Assembly (NCBI GenBank): GCA_035264885.1
Contig: DATFPK010000063.1
Location: 3,265 to 67,264, forward strand
Reading direction: 5' to 3'
DNA: 64,000 nt
Source of the DNA: DATFPK01 sp035264885
Lineage (GTDB): Bacteria > Actinomycetota > Thermoleophilia > Solirubrobacterales > 70-9
The notes below the pieces were generated by a model. That model was not told the DNA's origin. It did not search any database and saw nothing but the letters and a program-made list of their open reading frames with translations. This document shows positions 8,799-17,519 of the stretch, one piece after another (within the stretch, counting starts at the first letter, position 1; the number at the start of each line of letters is the position of its first letter). A program made the position numbers and the translations under genes.

Positions 8799-10031
8799 AT
8801 GCCCAATTCGCGACCAAACAGGAGATTCGCGACCGCCTGCGCGATCCTCGGGTGCACCCTGTTCGCGGCGCTGCTCGCGGGGCCGGTTGCCCCTGCCCAG
8901 GACCTCCAGAGCCGGCTCGAGGAGAAGCAGCGGAAACTCGACCAGGTCGAGCGCCAGCAGGAGTCACTGGCGGCGACGATCGAGCGCCAGAACGCCGAGG
9001 TCAACGCCGTCCTCGGCGAGGTTGCGGCGCTCAAGGCGGAGGAACAGGCAGTCGAGGCCGAGCTGGCCGCGAAGCAGGCCGAGCTCGACCGGACCGAGGC
9101 AGCGCTCGAGGCCCAGCGGGACCGTCTCGAGCAGGTCCGCCACCAGCTCAGCCGCGCGCTCAAGGTCCTCCGCCAGCGTGTCGTGGCGATCTACATGAAT
9201 GGGCAGCCGGACACGGTCGCGGTGATCCTCGCCTCCGACGGGTGGGCGGACGCGATCACGACCAGCGAGTACCTGAGCCGGATCGAGAGCTACGACGAGA
9301 TGGTCGCGGGCAGGGTCAAGGACCTTCGCGATCGCACGCGGGACTCGGTCGATCGCCTGGCCGACGCGCGGGATCGGATCGAGCATGCGCGTGACGAGAT
9401 CGCCGCCCGCGAGCGGGAGCTGGCCGGCGCCCGGGCCGAGGTCCAGGCCCGCTACGACGAGCTGAACGCGCTCAAGGCCGAGCGCGAGGCGACCCTCGCC
9501 GCCCTGAACGAGCGCGGCGTGGGCCTCGAGGGTGACCTCGCCTCGCTCGCCGACGAGGTCGCGGCCGAGCGGCGTGAGGCCGAGCACACGGGGGGCGAGG
9601 CCGCCCCGCTGCCGCCGCCTCCTCCGGGCTCGACCGCGACCCTCCTTCCCGATGGCCGCGCCGTGCCGCCGGCCGGCGCGCCTCCGGCCGTCGCCGCGGC
9701 GATCGAGGCGGCCAACGCGATCGCCGACACGCCCTACGTCTGGGGCGGCGGCCACGGTTCCTTCGATGACTCCGGCTACGACTGCTCGGGTGCGGTCAGC
9801 TTCGCCCTCCACGGGGGCGGGTTCCTCGACAGCCCGCTCGACTCGACCGGCCTGGCCTTCTGGGGCGAGGCGGGCGCCGGCTCCTGGATCACCGTCTACG
9901 CCAACTCGGGCCACGCCTACGCGGTGATCGCCGGACTGCGCTGGGACACCTCCGGCGGAGCGGGCCCCCGCTGGCACCCGGACATGCGCTCCTCCGGCGG
10001 GTTCGCAGCCCGCCACCCGAGCGGCTACTAG
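8799..10031 (+). CDS. secreted coiled-coil NlpC/P60 peptidoglycan hydrolase (RipA-like)
   Basis: A 410-residue protein with a signal peptide (about 10-34, ending near APAQ), then a long coiled coil (about 36-265) rich in Glu/Arg/Ala heptads, a Pro-rich linker (about 268-290) and a NlpC/P60 domain. Catalytic Cys329 is in YDCSGAVSF and His372 in NSGHAYAVI. Such proteins cleave stem-peptide bonds in the cell wall at division, and the coiled coil usually auto-inhibits or recruits the enzyme (compare RipA, CwlO). The gene is alone on its strand; a TAGCCT -10-like sequence at 8766-8771 would give a leader of about 20 bases. Confidence 0.87.
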   Translation: MPNSRPNRRFATACAILGCTLFAALLAGPVAPAQDLQSRLEEKQRKLDQVERQQESLAATIERQNAEVNAVLGEVAALKAEEQAVEAELAAKQAELDRTEAALEAQRDRLEQVRHQLSRALKVLRQRVVAIYMNGQPDTVAVILASDGWADAITTSEYLSRIESYDEMVAGRVKDLRDRTRDSVDRLADARDRIEHARDEIAARERELAGARAEVQARYDELNALKAEREATLAALNERGVGLEGDLASLADEVAAERREAEHTGGEAAPLPPPPPGSTATLLPDGRAVPPAGAPPAVAAAIEAANAIADTPYVWGGGHGSFDDSGYDCSGAVSFALHGGGFLDSPLDSTGLAFWGEAGAGSWITVYANSGHAYAVIAGLRWDTSGGAGPRWHPDMRSSGGFAARHPSGY

Positions 10032-10034
10032 CGC

Positions 10035-10781
10035 CTAGGCCCGCCCGGCCTCGAGCAGCCGGCGCAGGAACCGCTTCGTCTCCGGCGCCTGCGGGTCGGA
10101 GAGCACCTGCTCGGGCGGGCCTATCTCGAGCAGCCTGCCCTCGTGCAGGAAGCCGACCCGGTCGGCGACCTCGCGGGCGAAGCTCATCTCGTGGGTCGCG
10201 AGCACCATCGTCACGCCCTCGGACTTGAGCTCGCGGACCGCGCGCAGAACCTCGCCGACGAGCTCCGGGTCGAGGGCGCTGGTGACCTCGTCGAGGAGCA
10301 TGGCGCGCGGCCGGGTCGCCAGCGCCCGGACGATCGCGACTCGCTGCTGCTGGCCGCCGGACAGCTCGTCGGGCCGGTCCAGCTCCCGTCCCTCGAGCCC
10401 GAACCGTGCCAGCAGCGCCCGCGCCTCGACCTCCGCCGCCGGCCGGTCGAGCCCCTGCCCCCGCCGCATGCCGAGCGTCACGTTGTCGAGCACGTTCAGG
10501 TGCGGGAAGAGGTTGAACGCCTGGAAGACGAGCCCCAGCCGGCGGCGAACCGACACCGGGTCCACTGACGGGTCCGTGATCACCGCGCCGTCCAGGAGGA
10601 CGTCGCCGTCGTCGATCTCGACCAGCAGGTCGATACACCGCAGCAGGGTCGACTTGCCCGAGCCCGAGGCGCCGATGATCGCGACGGCCTCGTGCTCGGC
10701 AACCGTCAGGTCGACGCCCTTCAGGACCTCGCGCTCCCCCCAGGCCTTGGTCACGCCGCGGATCTCGAGGACGGCGCTCAC
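10035..10781 (-). CDS. polar amino-acid ABC transporter ATP-binding protein (GlnQ/HisP-like)
   Basis: A 248-residue ABC ATPase with Walker A GASGSGKST (37-45), Q-loop, signature LSGGQQQR (140-147), Walker B AMLLDE (160-165) and switch His in ATHEMSFA. Motifs such as VFQAFNLFPHLNVLDNV are typical of the polar amino-acid uptake subfamily. It powers import together with the permease and binding protein encoded upstream on the same strand. Its start overlaps the permease stop by four bases. Substrate specificity is set by the binding protein and is not readable here. Confidence 0.9.
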   Translation of the reverse strand: MSAVLEIRGVTKAWGEREVLKGVDLTVAEHEAVAIIGASGSGKSTLLRCIDLLVEIDDGDVLLDGAVITDPSVDPVSVRRRLGLVFQAFNLFPHLNVLDNVTLGMRRGQGLDRPAAEVEARALLARFGLEGRELDRPDELSGGQQQRVAIVRALATRPRAMLLDEVTSALDPELVGEVLRAVRELKSEGVTMVLATHEMSFAREVADRVGFLHEGRLLEIGPPEQVLSDPQAPETKRFLRRLLEAGRA

Positions 10782-11647
10782 GAGTGGACTCGGCCGCCCT
10801 GGCCCTTCTCCCAGTAGTCGAGCAGCCGGGCCAGGGGAATGGTGATCGCCAGGTACAAGAGCGCCGCGGCGACCAGGGGCGTGTAGTTGAAGTCCGACGC
10901 CGTCTCGACCTGCGCGATCCGGAACGCCTCCTGCGGCCCGATGATGGAGATCAGCGCGACGTCCTTCTGGAGAGCGATGAAGTCGTTGAGCAGCGGCGGC
11001 CCCACCCGGCGCACCGCCTGGGGGACGATCACGTGGCGCAGCGCCTGGGTCTCGGTCAGCCCGACGGCGAGCGCAGCGGCGCGCTGGCTGCGGTGGACGG
11101 AGTTGACGCCCGCCCGGTAGACCTCGGAGACGTAAGCGCCGTAGGAGAGCGCCAGCGCCGCGCCGCCGAGGAAGACGGGGTCAACGAAGAAGCTGTCGTT
11201 TGCGATCAGCCCCAGCGCGGGGACGCCGAAGCCGACCAGGTAAACGAGCAGGATCGTCGGGATCCCGCGGAAGACGTCGGTGTAGACGGTGGCCAGCAGC
11301 CGCAGCGGGAACAGGGCGGGAGACGGCACCGTCCGCAGCAGGGCGACGAGAAGCCCGAGGATCAGCACAACCACTTCGACGACCAAGAAGACCTTGACGT
11401 CGAGCCAGAAGCCGCCGAGCACGTCGGGAAACGACTCCTCGAACTGGCTCGTGGAGAAGAAGGTGTCCCGGACCTCGTCCCAGCCGGGGCTGGTGGCGAT
11501 CAGGGCCGCAAGGCCGCCGAGGACGATCGCGGTCGAGATCGCCGCGATCGCCTGGGCGCGGCGGTCGCGGCGCCGCCGCGCCGCGCCGCGCTCGGCCCGC
11601 CGGTCGGTTCCCGCCGCGGACCTCGCAGTCATCTCCGCTTCTCCCAA
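10778..11647 (-). CDS. polar amino-acid ABC transporter permease (HisM/GlnP-like)
   Basis: A 289-residue inner-membrane protein with an Arg-rich cytoplasmic N-terminus (about 1-30), an extra first membrane segment (about 32-50) and about four more (115-270). The EAA loop contacting the ATPase is seen around AAALAVGLTETQALRHVIVPQA. DVFRGIPTILLVYL is typical of the His/Glu/Gln permease family. It presumably forms a homodimer because only one permease gene is present in this operon (binding protein, permease, ATPase). Confidence 0.88.
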   Translation of the reverse strand: MGEAEMTARSAAGTDRRAERGAARRRRDRRAQAIAAISTAIVLGGLAALIATSPGWDEVRDTFFSTSQFEESFPDVLGGFWLDVKVFLVVEVVVLILGLLVALLRTVPSPALFPLRLLATVYTDVFRGIPTILLVYLVGFGVPALGLIANDSFFVDPVFLGGAALALSYGAYVSEVYRAGVNSVHRSQRAAALAVGLTETQALRHVIVPQAVRRVGPPLLNDFIALQKDVALISIIGPQEAFRIAQVETASDFNYTPLVAAALLYLAITIPLARLLDYWEKGQGGRVHS

Positions 11648-11675
11648 GCCGGCTTCCCGGCGGGGTGGCCCAGAC

Positions 11676-12536
11676 CTAGTCGAGCACCGGCGCGCCGGCC
11701 GCCTGGCTCATCCAGCGCTGCTCGATCTTCGGCAGCTCGCCCGAGCTCTTCAGCTCCTCGACGGCCTTCGAGACGCAGGCGGTGAGGGGAGAGTCCTTCT
11801 CCAGCAGCGCCCCCCAGGTGTCGCCGCCCGGCGCCGAGAACTGGCCGGCGACGGTGGCCTCAGGAACCTGCACCGCGGTCAGGTAGAGCGCGGTGGGCAC
11901 GTCGACGACGACCGCGTCGACCTGCCCCTGCTTGAGCGCGCTGATCACGTCGTTGGAGTTGTCGTACACCCGCGCCTCGGTTGACGGCTGGACGACGTCG
12001 TTGACGGCGTCGAGGCTGGTCGTCCCGATCTGGACCCCGAACCTGGTGTCCTTGAGGTCGTCGAGTGACTTCGCCTTCGCCGCGCCGGAGCCCTTCAACG
12101 CGACCACCGCCTGCTCTGCCTCGTAGTAGGGCGTCGAGAAGTCGACCTGCTTGGCACGGTCGGGCGTGATCGAGATCTGGTTGACGTCGAAGTCGAAGTC
12201 CTTCGGGCCCGGCGCATAGGACGCGTTGAACGGCACGACCGTCCACTTGACGTCGCCGCGCTGGTAGCCGAGCCGGCCCGCGATCGCGTAGGCGACCGCG
12301 CTCTCGAAGCCCTTGCCGTTGGTGGGATCGTTGCCGACGAAGTAGGGCGGGAAGGCGGGCTTGTCGGTTCCGACCGTGAGCGTCCCCTCTTCGGCGGTCT
12401 GGAGCTGCGCCGGCTTGCAGCCGGACGCGGTGGCGGCGGAGTCGTCACCCGAGTCATCGGAGTCGTCCCCGCAGGCGGCGAGGGCGGCGGCGAGGGCGAG
12501 GAACGCGAGCAGGAGAAGGACGCGGGTTCTGGACAC
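11676..12536 (-). CDS. amino-acid ABC transporter substrate-binding lipoprotein
   Basis: A 286-residue family-3 solute-binding protein. The N-terminus is a lipoprotein signal ending LAAC (Cys22), then a Ser/Asp-rich tether, then the two-lobe fold beginning TLTVGTDKPAFPPYF. Residues such as DFDVNQISITPDRAKQVDFS are characteristic of polar amino-acid receptors. It would deliver ligand to the permease and ATPase encoded just downstream. The GTG at 12536 is chosen because GAGGTGA precedes it by a suitable distance and it immediately opens the lipoprotein signal. Confidence 0.88.
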   Translation of the reverse strand: MSRTRVLLLLAFLALAAALAACGDDSDDSGDDSAATASGCKPAQLQTAEEGTLTVGTDKPAFPPYFVGNDPTNGKGFESAVAYAIAGRLGYQRGDVKWTVVPFNASYAPGPKDFDFDVNQISITPDRAKQVDFSTPYYEAEQAVVALKGSGAAKAKSLDDLKDTRFGVQIGTTSLDAVNDVVQPSTEARVYDNSNDVISALKQGQVDAVVVDVPTALYLTAVQVPEATVAGQFSAPGGDTWGALLEKDSPLTACVSKAVEELKSSGELPKIEQRWMSQAAGAPVLD

Positions 12537-12596
12537 GGCTGGGTTCACCTCGGGCAGGGAAGGGCGGGGCCGGCGCAATCCTACGCGGAAACGCGA

Positions 12597-12621
12597 ACGG
12601 CGCGCCCGGTGGGCGCGCCGT
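12597..12621 (-). terminator. strong GC hairpin between small gene and amino-acid importer
   Basis: An 11-bp perfect stem (ACGGCGCGCCC and its complement) with a 3-base loop lies 22 bases beyond the stop of the 12643-12879 gene and before the importer start. On the minus strand it is followed by a short T-containing stretch. It probably ends the small-gene transcript. Confidence 0.55.
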
Positions 12622-12642
12622 CGCGAAGGCCCGCTGCGGCTT

Positions 12643-12879
12643 CTAGCCGGCGAGGCGCTTGCGGAGTATGTCCTTGCCCTGCTCGGCGCCCTTGCGGCTC
12701 TCGCCCTGGGCACGGCGGAAGAACCCGGCGAGGTCGCTGTCCCCGTCGCGCTCGGCGTCGTTCGCGTACTGCTCGAGACGGAGCACGTTGCTCAGGCACT
12801 GCTCCGTGAACCAGATGATGTTGTAGTCCTTGTCCTTCGTGCCGGTGACCTGACCGGTCTCCTGGGCGGAAGCCTCCAT
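12643..12879 (-). CDS. small hydrophilic protein of unknown function, 78 aa
   Basis: This short reading frame has the best Shine-Dalgarno sequence of its neighbourhood (AAAGGAG, 7 bases before ATG), own terminator-like hairpin, and normal codon phase, so it is a real gene. The protein is acidic and helical, with no signal peptide or membrane segment; it contains NIIWFTEQCLSNVLRLEQY and a basic C-terminus. It resembles small conserved actinomycete proteins of unknown role. I cannot assign a function. It does not look like part of the flanking transporter operons, since it has separate expression signals. Confidence 0.7.
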   Translation of the reverse strand: MEASAQETGQVTGTKDKDYNIIWFTEQCLSNVLRLEQYANDAERDGDSDLAGFFRRAQGESRKGAEQGKDILRKRLAG

Positions 12880-12957
12880 CGGCGCTCCTTTCGGATCTTT
12901 TTCTTGCCTGCGTCCGGCGGCTACCCCGCAGCGGTCCCGCCTAACCGACGACAGTCC

Positions 12958-13752
12958 TCAGGGCTTGAGCCGGCGGCCGGTCGCGAAGAGGTACTGCGAC
13001 CAGGCGGCGAGCGCGGCGGCCAGGACCCCGAGGACGGCGAAGGAGACGGCCGCCGCCACGTCGGCGCTGCCGAGGAACCCGTAGCGGACCGCGTTGATCA
13101 CGTAGAAGAGCGGGTTTGCGTGGGAGATCTCCTCCCACGGCGCGCCCAGGCTGTCCACCGAGTAGAAGACGCCACCGAGGAAGGTCAGCGGCAGGATCAC
13201 GATGTTGTTGATGAACGTGTGGTGGTCGAACGTCTCGGCGTAGATCCCGACGATGGTCCCGAGAAAGCCGAACACCACGATCAGGAGGAGAAGGGCGACC
13301 GCCAGCGCGAGCGGATGCTCGACCGACGCGCCGGTCAGCGGCACCGCCAGCGCCATCAGCGCCAGACCGATGACGAGCGCCCGGAACGCGCCGCCGATGC
13401 AGAGGCCGACGTTCATCTGCCAGGTGCGCATCGGGGCGGCGAGGATGTCGTCGATGTAGCGGTCGCTGCGCGCCTGGAAGACCGAACTCGAGTTGTTGGA
13501 GTAGGCGGCCTGGGCCATCGCCATCGCGATCAGGCCCGGGACGATGAAGACCTCGTAGTCGACCCCGTCGATCTGGTTGATCCGGCCACCCAGGGAGAGG
13601 CCGAAGACGACGATGAAGAGGACGGAGGAGACGACCGGAGCGAGGGTGGTCTGCGTCCAGAGCTTCAGCACCCGCAGGCACTCACGCGCCGCGAGCCAGC
13701 CGAACCCGGTCCAGGGACGGGGCGCCGCCGGCTCTGCCGCCGGGAGGGTCAT
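12958..13752 (-). CDS. ABC-2 type transporter permease (DrrB/YadH-like)
   Basis: A 264-residue integral membrane protein with about six hydrophobic segments and the ABC-2 signature region around LPLTFLGGVFYSVDSL and ISHANPLFYVINAVRYGFLG. It forms the channel of a two-gene exporter with the ATPase encoded just upstream on the same strand (4-base overlap). ABC-2 systems of this kind export drugs, lipids or polysaccharides; nothing here identifies the substrate. HANPLFYVINAVR is characteristic of the YadH branch. Confidence 0.88.
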   Translation of the reverse strand: MTLPAAEPAAPRPWTGFGWLAARECLRVLKLWTQTTLAPVVSSVLFIVVFGLSLGGRINQIDGVDYEVFIVPGLIAMAMAQAAYSNNSSSVFQARSDRYIDDILAAPMRTWQMNVGLCIGGAFRALVIGLALMALAVPLTGASVEHPLALAVALLLLIVVFGFLGTIVGIYAETFDHHTFINNIVILPLTFLGGVFYSVDSLGAPWEEISHANPLFYVINAVRYGFLGSADVAAAVSFAVLGVLAAALAAWSQYLFATGRRLKP

Positions 13753-14495
13753 GCCTCCCGGGCGGCGAGCCGCCCGGTGGCCACCGTCTTCAGGTAGACG
13801 TCCTCCAGGGTCGTCGCGTCGTAGCGGCGCTTGAGGCCGTCGGCGTCGTCGAGGGCGACGATCCTGCCGCGGCTGATCAGGGCGATCTCCTCGCAGAGGG
13901 CCTCGGCCTCCTCGAGGTAGTGCGTCGTGAGGAGGATGGTCGTCCCCTGCTCGTGCAGGCGGCGGATATAGCGCCAGAGCTCATGGCGCAACTCGACGTC
14001 GACTCCGGCGGTCGGCTCGTCGAGGATCACCAGGCGCGGCTCGTGCAGGAGGGCGCGGGCGAGCAGCAACCGCCGACGCATGCCGCCGGACAGCTTCGGC
14101 GCCCGCACGTCGCGCTTCGCGCGCAGGTCGAAGACGTCGATCATCTGATCGGCGCGCTCGGCGGCGGCGCGGCGGGGCATCCCGTAGTAGCCGCCGTGGT
14201 AGAGCAGGGTCTCCCGGACCGTCAGGAAGCGGTCGAGGTTCGGCTCCTGCTCGGAGACGCCGATCAGCCGCCGCGCCTCGAGGCTGCCCCCGGGCAGGCC
14301 GAAGACCTCGATCTCGCCCGCGGTCACGCGGATCAGGTTGCAGACGGCGCTGATCAGCGTCGTCTTGCCGGCGCCGTTGGGCCCGAGCAGGCCGAAGAAG
14401 CTCCCCGAAGGGACTTCGAGGTCGAGGCCGTCGAGGGCGACGGTGCCGTCGCCGTAGCGCTTGCCGAGGCCGCTGATCCGGAGGGCGGGTTCCAC
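13749..14495 (-). CDS. ABC-2 exporter ATP-binding protein (DrrA/YadG-like)
   Basis: A 248-residue ABC ATPase with Walker A GPNGAGKT (38-45), signature LSGGMRRR, Walker B LVILDEP and His in TTHYLEEAE. SGGMRRRLLLARAL is typical of ABC-2 exporter ATPases. The gene is first in a two-gene operon with the permease (overlap of four bases). The GTG start sits 6 bases after a TAGCTT -10 element on the minus strand, so the mRNA is probably leaderless. Confidence 0.88.
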   Translation of the reverse strand: MEPALRISGLGKRYGDGTVALDGLDLEVPSGSFFGLLGPNGAGKTTLISAVCNLIRVTAGEIEVFGLPGGSLEARRLIGVSEQEPNLDRFLTVRETLLYHGGYYGMPRRAAAERADQMIDVFDLRAKRDVRAPKLSGGMRRRLLLARALLHEPRLVILDEPTAGVDVELRHELWRYIRRLHEQGTTILLTTHYLEEAEALCEEIALISRGRIVALDDADGLKRRYDATTLEDVYLKTVATGRLAAREA

Positions 14496-14501
14496 GCCCT
14501 C

Positions 14502-14507
14502 AAGCTA
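14502..14507 (-). promoter_or_regulatory. -10 element of leaderless ABC exporter operon
   Basis: On the minus strand TAGCTT lies 6 bases before the GTG of the ATPase gene. Confidence 0.5.
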
Positions 14508-14524
14508 GCGGGAGCAGGGGCCCC

Positions 14525-15211
14525 TCAGCCTTCGACGCCGGTGGCCTCGTGCGGTGCGCCGACCGGCTTGCTCTCGGGGGAACCGCGCTGGCGCAGGTAC
14601 ACGGCGAAGATCGCGAACGACCCGACCGCGAGGAACTCCGACTGCCAGTTCTGGAGAGTGCGGTTCCAGAAGTCACCCGTCCCGAGGTAGGTGACATAGG
14701 AGACCGTCGACTGCATGTGTTCGCTCTGCTCGGCGTTGTAGGCGGTCCAGCCGGTCACGGACTGGGCGAACCAGGCGCCGGCGAAGAGGAGCCCCATCAG
14801 GGTCAGCAGCGAGTTCGCGTAGAGGAAGTGGATCGCGCCCCGCGTCTTGGCCGGCCAGGGCGATTCCTCCTCGTCCGCGTGCGGACCGACCTTCTGCTCT
14901 TCGTCGGACTCCAGCCCCTCCTGGCCGGGTTCCTTGGACTCGGGTGACCCGCGTTGGATCAGGTAGGTCGTCGCCATCATGAAAAGGAGGAACTGGAGGT
15001 ACTCGGACTGCCAGTTCTCCATGACGTCCTGGGCGAAGGACGACGAGGTGACGTAGCGGCCGTAGGAGAGCTCCTGCGGCTGCTCGTCCAGGAGTCTGGC
15101 GTGCGCCCGTTCCTCCTCGTTGTAGTCCGCGTGCCCGGCGATCGACTGGCCGCCGATGGCGAGCAGGCAGAGCAGCGCGAAGAAGAGGGTCAGCCCATTG
15201 TGCTTGAGCAC
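14525..15211 (-). CDS. membrane protein with two repeated modules (DUF6766-like)
   Basis: A 228-residue protein with an internal duplication. Each half has a hydrophobic segment (about 8-25 and 140-160), an outward loop containing Y-N-E or Y-N-A, a WQSE(Y/F)L motif (NWQSEYLQF near 71, NWQSEFLAV near 193), a second hydrophobic segment, and a conserved QRGSPESK tail. It therefore has about four membrane segments. It matches proteins annotated as DUF6766, whose role is unknown. The GTG at 15211 is chosen because VLKHNGLTLFF begins the first membrane segment; GAGG lies upstream. Confidence 0.75.
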   Translation of the reverse strand: MLKHNGLTLFFALLCLLAIGGQSIAGHADYNEEERAHARLLDEQPQELSYGRYVTSSSFAQDVMENWQSEYLQFLLFMMATTYLIQRGSPESKEPGQEGLESDEEQKVGPHADEEESPWPAKTRGAIHFLYANSLLTLMGLLFAGAWFAQSVTGWTAYNAEQSEHMQSTVSYVTYLGTGDFWNRTLQNWQSEFLAVGSFAIFAVYLRQRGSPESKPVGAPHEATGVEG

Positions 15212-15374
15212 GCTCAGCCTCAGTGGTGGGAAAGCCCGACGACGCTGGCGAGGACGATTCCGGCGACGATCAGGCCGAGATAGAGGAAGAAGATGGCGCG
15301 TACGGCTCCCACGCCCGATAAGGGTCGCAAGGGCGGCGGTCGTCAAACCGGCCTGGCGCGCCGATCTTCGCTGG

Positions 15375-15380
15375 TACCGT
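15375..15380 (+). promoter_or_regulatory. -10 element of leaderless methyltransferase gene
   Basis: TACCGT lies 8 bases before the ATG at 15389, with no Shine-Dalgarno sequence. Confidence 0.45.
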
Positions 15381-15388
15381 GGCGCGCG

Positions 15389-16432
15389 ATGCGGATCGGC
15401 GCCAAGCCGGACGGGGCAGTCGAGCGGCTCGGCCTGCTGCTCAACCTGATGCCGGTTCCGATCGGCGAATCGATGTTCGGGATGGCGGTGGCGCGGTCGC
15501 TCCAGGTGGCGCAGAAGACCGGGATGCTCGCAGCGCTGGCCGAACGCGCCTACACGGCCGAGGAGCTCGGCCGGGACCTGGGCCTCCAGGTCGAGGGGAC
15601 AGCGCTCCTCCTCGACGTGCTGGCCGCGCAGGGCCATGTGGAGATCCAGCCCGGCGAGCGCTACGAGATGACCGCCCGGGCCCGCCGCTGGCTCGACCCG
15701 TCATCCGACCGCTATGTCGGCGGCTTCCTCGCCGACAACTGGCACTACTGGGAGTGGTGGGCGGGTCTCGAGGACCTGATCCGCGAGGGCAGGGCGGTCG
15801 AGCTCCACGACCGGCCGCCCGACGACCCCTACTGGCGCAGCTATATCCGCGGCCAGTACGAGGTCGCCCGTCTCTCGAGCGGCGAGGTGGCAAAGGGCGT
15901 CGACCTGGCTCCGGGCTCGACCTCGCTGCTCGACGTCGCCGGCGGGCACGGCGAGTTCTCGATGGCGCTCTGCCGCCGTCACGAGAGTCTGAACGCAACG
16001 ATCGTCGACCTGGCCGGCAGCGCCGCGATCGGCCGCGAGATCGTTGCCGAGGCAGGCATGGCGGACCGGATCCGGTACGTCGAGGGGGACATGTTCGAGG
16101 CGGATTTCGGCGGCCCCCACGACGGCGCGCTGTGCTTCAACATCGTCCACCACCTCCCGCAGGAGCGCGCCCGGGAGCTCTTCGCCAAGATCCGCGGCTC
16201 GCTCCGTCCCGGGTCGCCGCTCTGCGTCCTCGAGCTGTTCGACCGGCCGCCCGGCAAGCAGCCCGACTCCGGCGCGCTGATGGGGCTGTTCTTCCACCTC
16301 ACGTCGGGCGCCGACACGTACACGGTCCCCGAGGTCTCGGACTGGATGACCGCCTCGGGCTTCCGCGCCCCGAAGGCGATCACCTTCAGGACCCTGCCCA
16401 GTCTCGCCCTGCTGCGGGGCGAAGCGGCCTAG
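15389..16432 (+). CDS. SAM-dependent O-methyltransferase with dimerisation domain
   Basis: A 347-residue protein with an N-terminal winged-helix dimerisation domain (about 25-100, VAQKTGMLAALAERAYTAEE) and a class I methyltransferase domain. The SAM loop is LLDVAGGHGEFS (about 175-186), and the post-II motif is VEGDMFE. The layout is that of the acetylserotonin/hydroxyindole O-methyltransferase family (plant-like COMT, antibiotic methyltransferases). The substrate is unknown; no biosynthetic cluster surrounds it. ATG 15389 is preferred to an earlier in-frame start (15293) because a -10 element sits just before it. The stop shares CTAG with the convergent RDD gene. Confidence 0.82.
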   Translation: MRIGAKPDGAVERLGLLLNLMPVPIGESMFGMAVARSLQVAQKTGMLAALAERAYTAEELGRDLGLQVEGTALLLDVLAAQGHVEIQPGERYEMTARARRWLDPSSDRYVGGFLADNWHYWEWWAGLEDLIREGRAVELHDRPPDDPYWRSYIRGQYEVARLSSGEVAKGVDLAPGSTSLLDVAGGHGEFSMALCRRHESLNATIVDLAGSAAIGREIVAEAGMADRIRYVEGDMFEADFGGPHDGALCFNIVHHLPQERARELFAKIRGSLRPGSPLCVLELFDRPPGKQPDSGALMGLFFHLTSGADTYTVPEVSDWMTASGFRAPKAITFRTLPSLALLRGEAA

Positions 16433-17430
16433 GGGCCGGGCGGCGCCTCGCCGTCCTCGCCGGACCAGGGGGCCGTCCGCGGCCTCTCGCGCGCGTACAT
16501 CACATCGGTCCCGGCGAACCGGTCGTGGAAGCCGCGGCGGCGGTCGGAGAAGAGGACCCCCGCGAACCCGAGACCGAGCGGGATAGCGGCGAGAACCAGG
16601 CCGACCAGGCGCCGCAGAGCCACTCGGGCCCCTAGCCCCGGAGCCCCTTCGTCGGCGATCCGGATTCCCAGCAGGCGCATGCCCGGCGTCTGCGCGGCCA
16701 GCGTCCAGAACATGAAGAGGTAGGCGCAGCTCGCCGCGATCCAGGCGCCGACGCCCAGCACCAAGACCGGCGCCGACGCTGCACCCGAGCCGGGGAACAG
16801 CCGGTCGGCGATGAAGGTCACGAGCGCGGTGGCGGCGAGCAGGGCCCCGTTGACGATCGCGGCGTCGACGGCGATCGCCAGCATCCGGGTTACGCCGCCG
16901 GCGTGATCCGTGGGCGCGGCGCGGCGAGGCCGGCGCACGAGCCGCCGCACAAGCCGCTCGAGCCCGTCGTCGAGCCGCCGCGCCGCGCTGCGCAGCTCCC
17001 GTGCGATGTCCTCGAAGAATCCGACTCCCTGGGCGGTCAGGGCGCTGCGTACCTCCGGCGCCTCGGCGATCCGCTCGACCAGCTTCTGGGCCTCGTCGCT
17101 CGCCAGGAGCCGCTCCCAGATGCGCTCGACCATCTCGCTGTCCAACGCCTCGACCAGCGCCCGCTCGACGGCCGGGCTCCTGAGCGCCTCGCCGACCGCC
17201 TCCTCGACCGCCGGTCCCTGGAGGACCCGCCCGATCGCTCGCTCGACAGCAGTGCTCTCGGTCGCCCGGACGATCGCCTCCTCGAGGGCTCGCTCGGCGG
17301 CGGCGTCGAGGCCCGCGACTCCGGCCACCCGCGCCGCGCCTCGCGCCCCGCTTCCCAGCAGCCGCTCCGGCAGCGAGCCGCCGCGCGGGGCGGGGGGATC
17401 GGCGGGGGAGGACCTTCTCGATTCCGCCAC
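16429..17430 (-). CDS. RDD-family membrane protein with long helical N-terminus
   Basis: A 333-residue protein. Residues 1-175 are charged and helical with repeated A-V-E-R/E-A-V units (AVERAIGRVL, AVEEAVGEAL, AVERALVEAL), suggesting a stack of short helices. Residues 178-315 form an RDD domain with about three membrane segments and the motifs MRLLGIRI and DRRRGFHDRFAGTDV. RDD proteins are poorly characterised; some are Na+/H+ exchangers or scaffold proteins. The repetitive N-terminal extension is unusual for the family. GTG 17430 is supported by a TAGACT element 7 bases upstream. Confidence 0.8.
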   Translation of the reverse strand: MAESRRSSPADPPAPRGGSLPERLLGSGARGAARVAGVAGLDAAAERALEEAIVRATESTAVERAIGRVLQGPAVEEAVGEALRSPAVERALVEALDSEMVERIWERLLASDEAQKLVERIAEAPEVRSALTAQGVGFFEDIARELRSAARRLDDGLERLVRRLVRRPRRAAPTDHAGGVTRMLAIAVDAAIVNGALLAATALVTFIADRLFPGSGAASAPVLVLGVGAWIAASCAYLFMFWTLAAQTPGMRLLGIRIADEGAPGLGARVALRRLVGLVLAAIPLGLGFAGVLFSDRRRGFHDRFAGTDVMYARERPRTAPWSGEDGEAPPGP

Positions 17431-17437
17431 GCGGGCC

Positions 17438-17443
17438 AGTCTA
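17438..17443 (-). promoter_or_regulatory. -10 element of leaderless RDD gene
   Basis: On the minus strand TAGACT lies 7 bases before the GTG at 17430. Confidence 0.5.
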
Positions 17444-17519
17444 GGAATGGGGTCGGCCGACGAGGAGGCGGCCGGCGGAGCAGGGCGCGGGGTTTCGTAA
17501 CGATCCGCACCCTCTCGTT

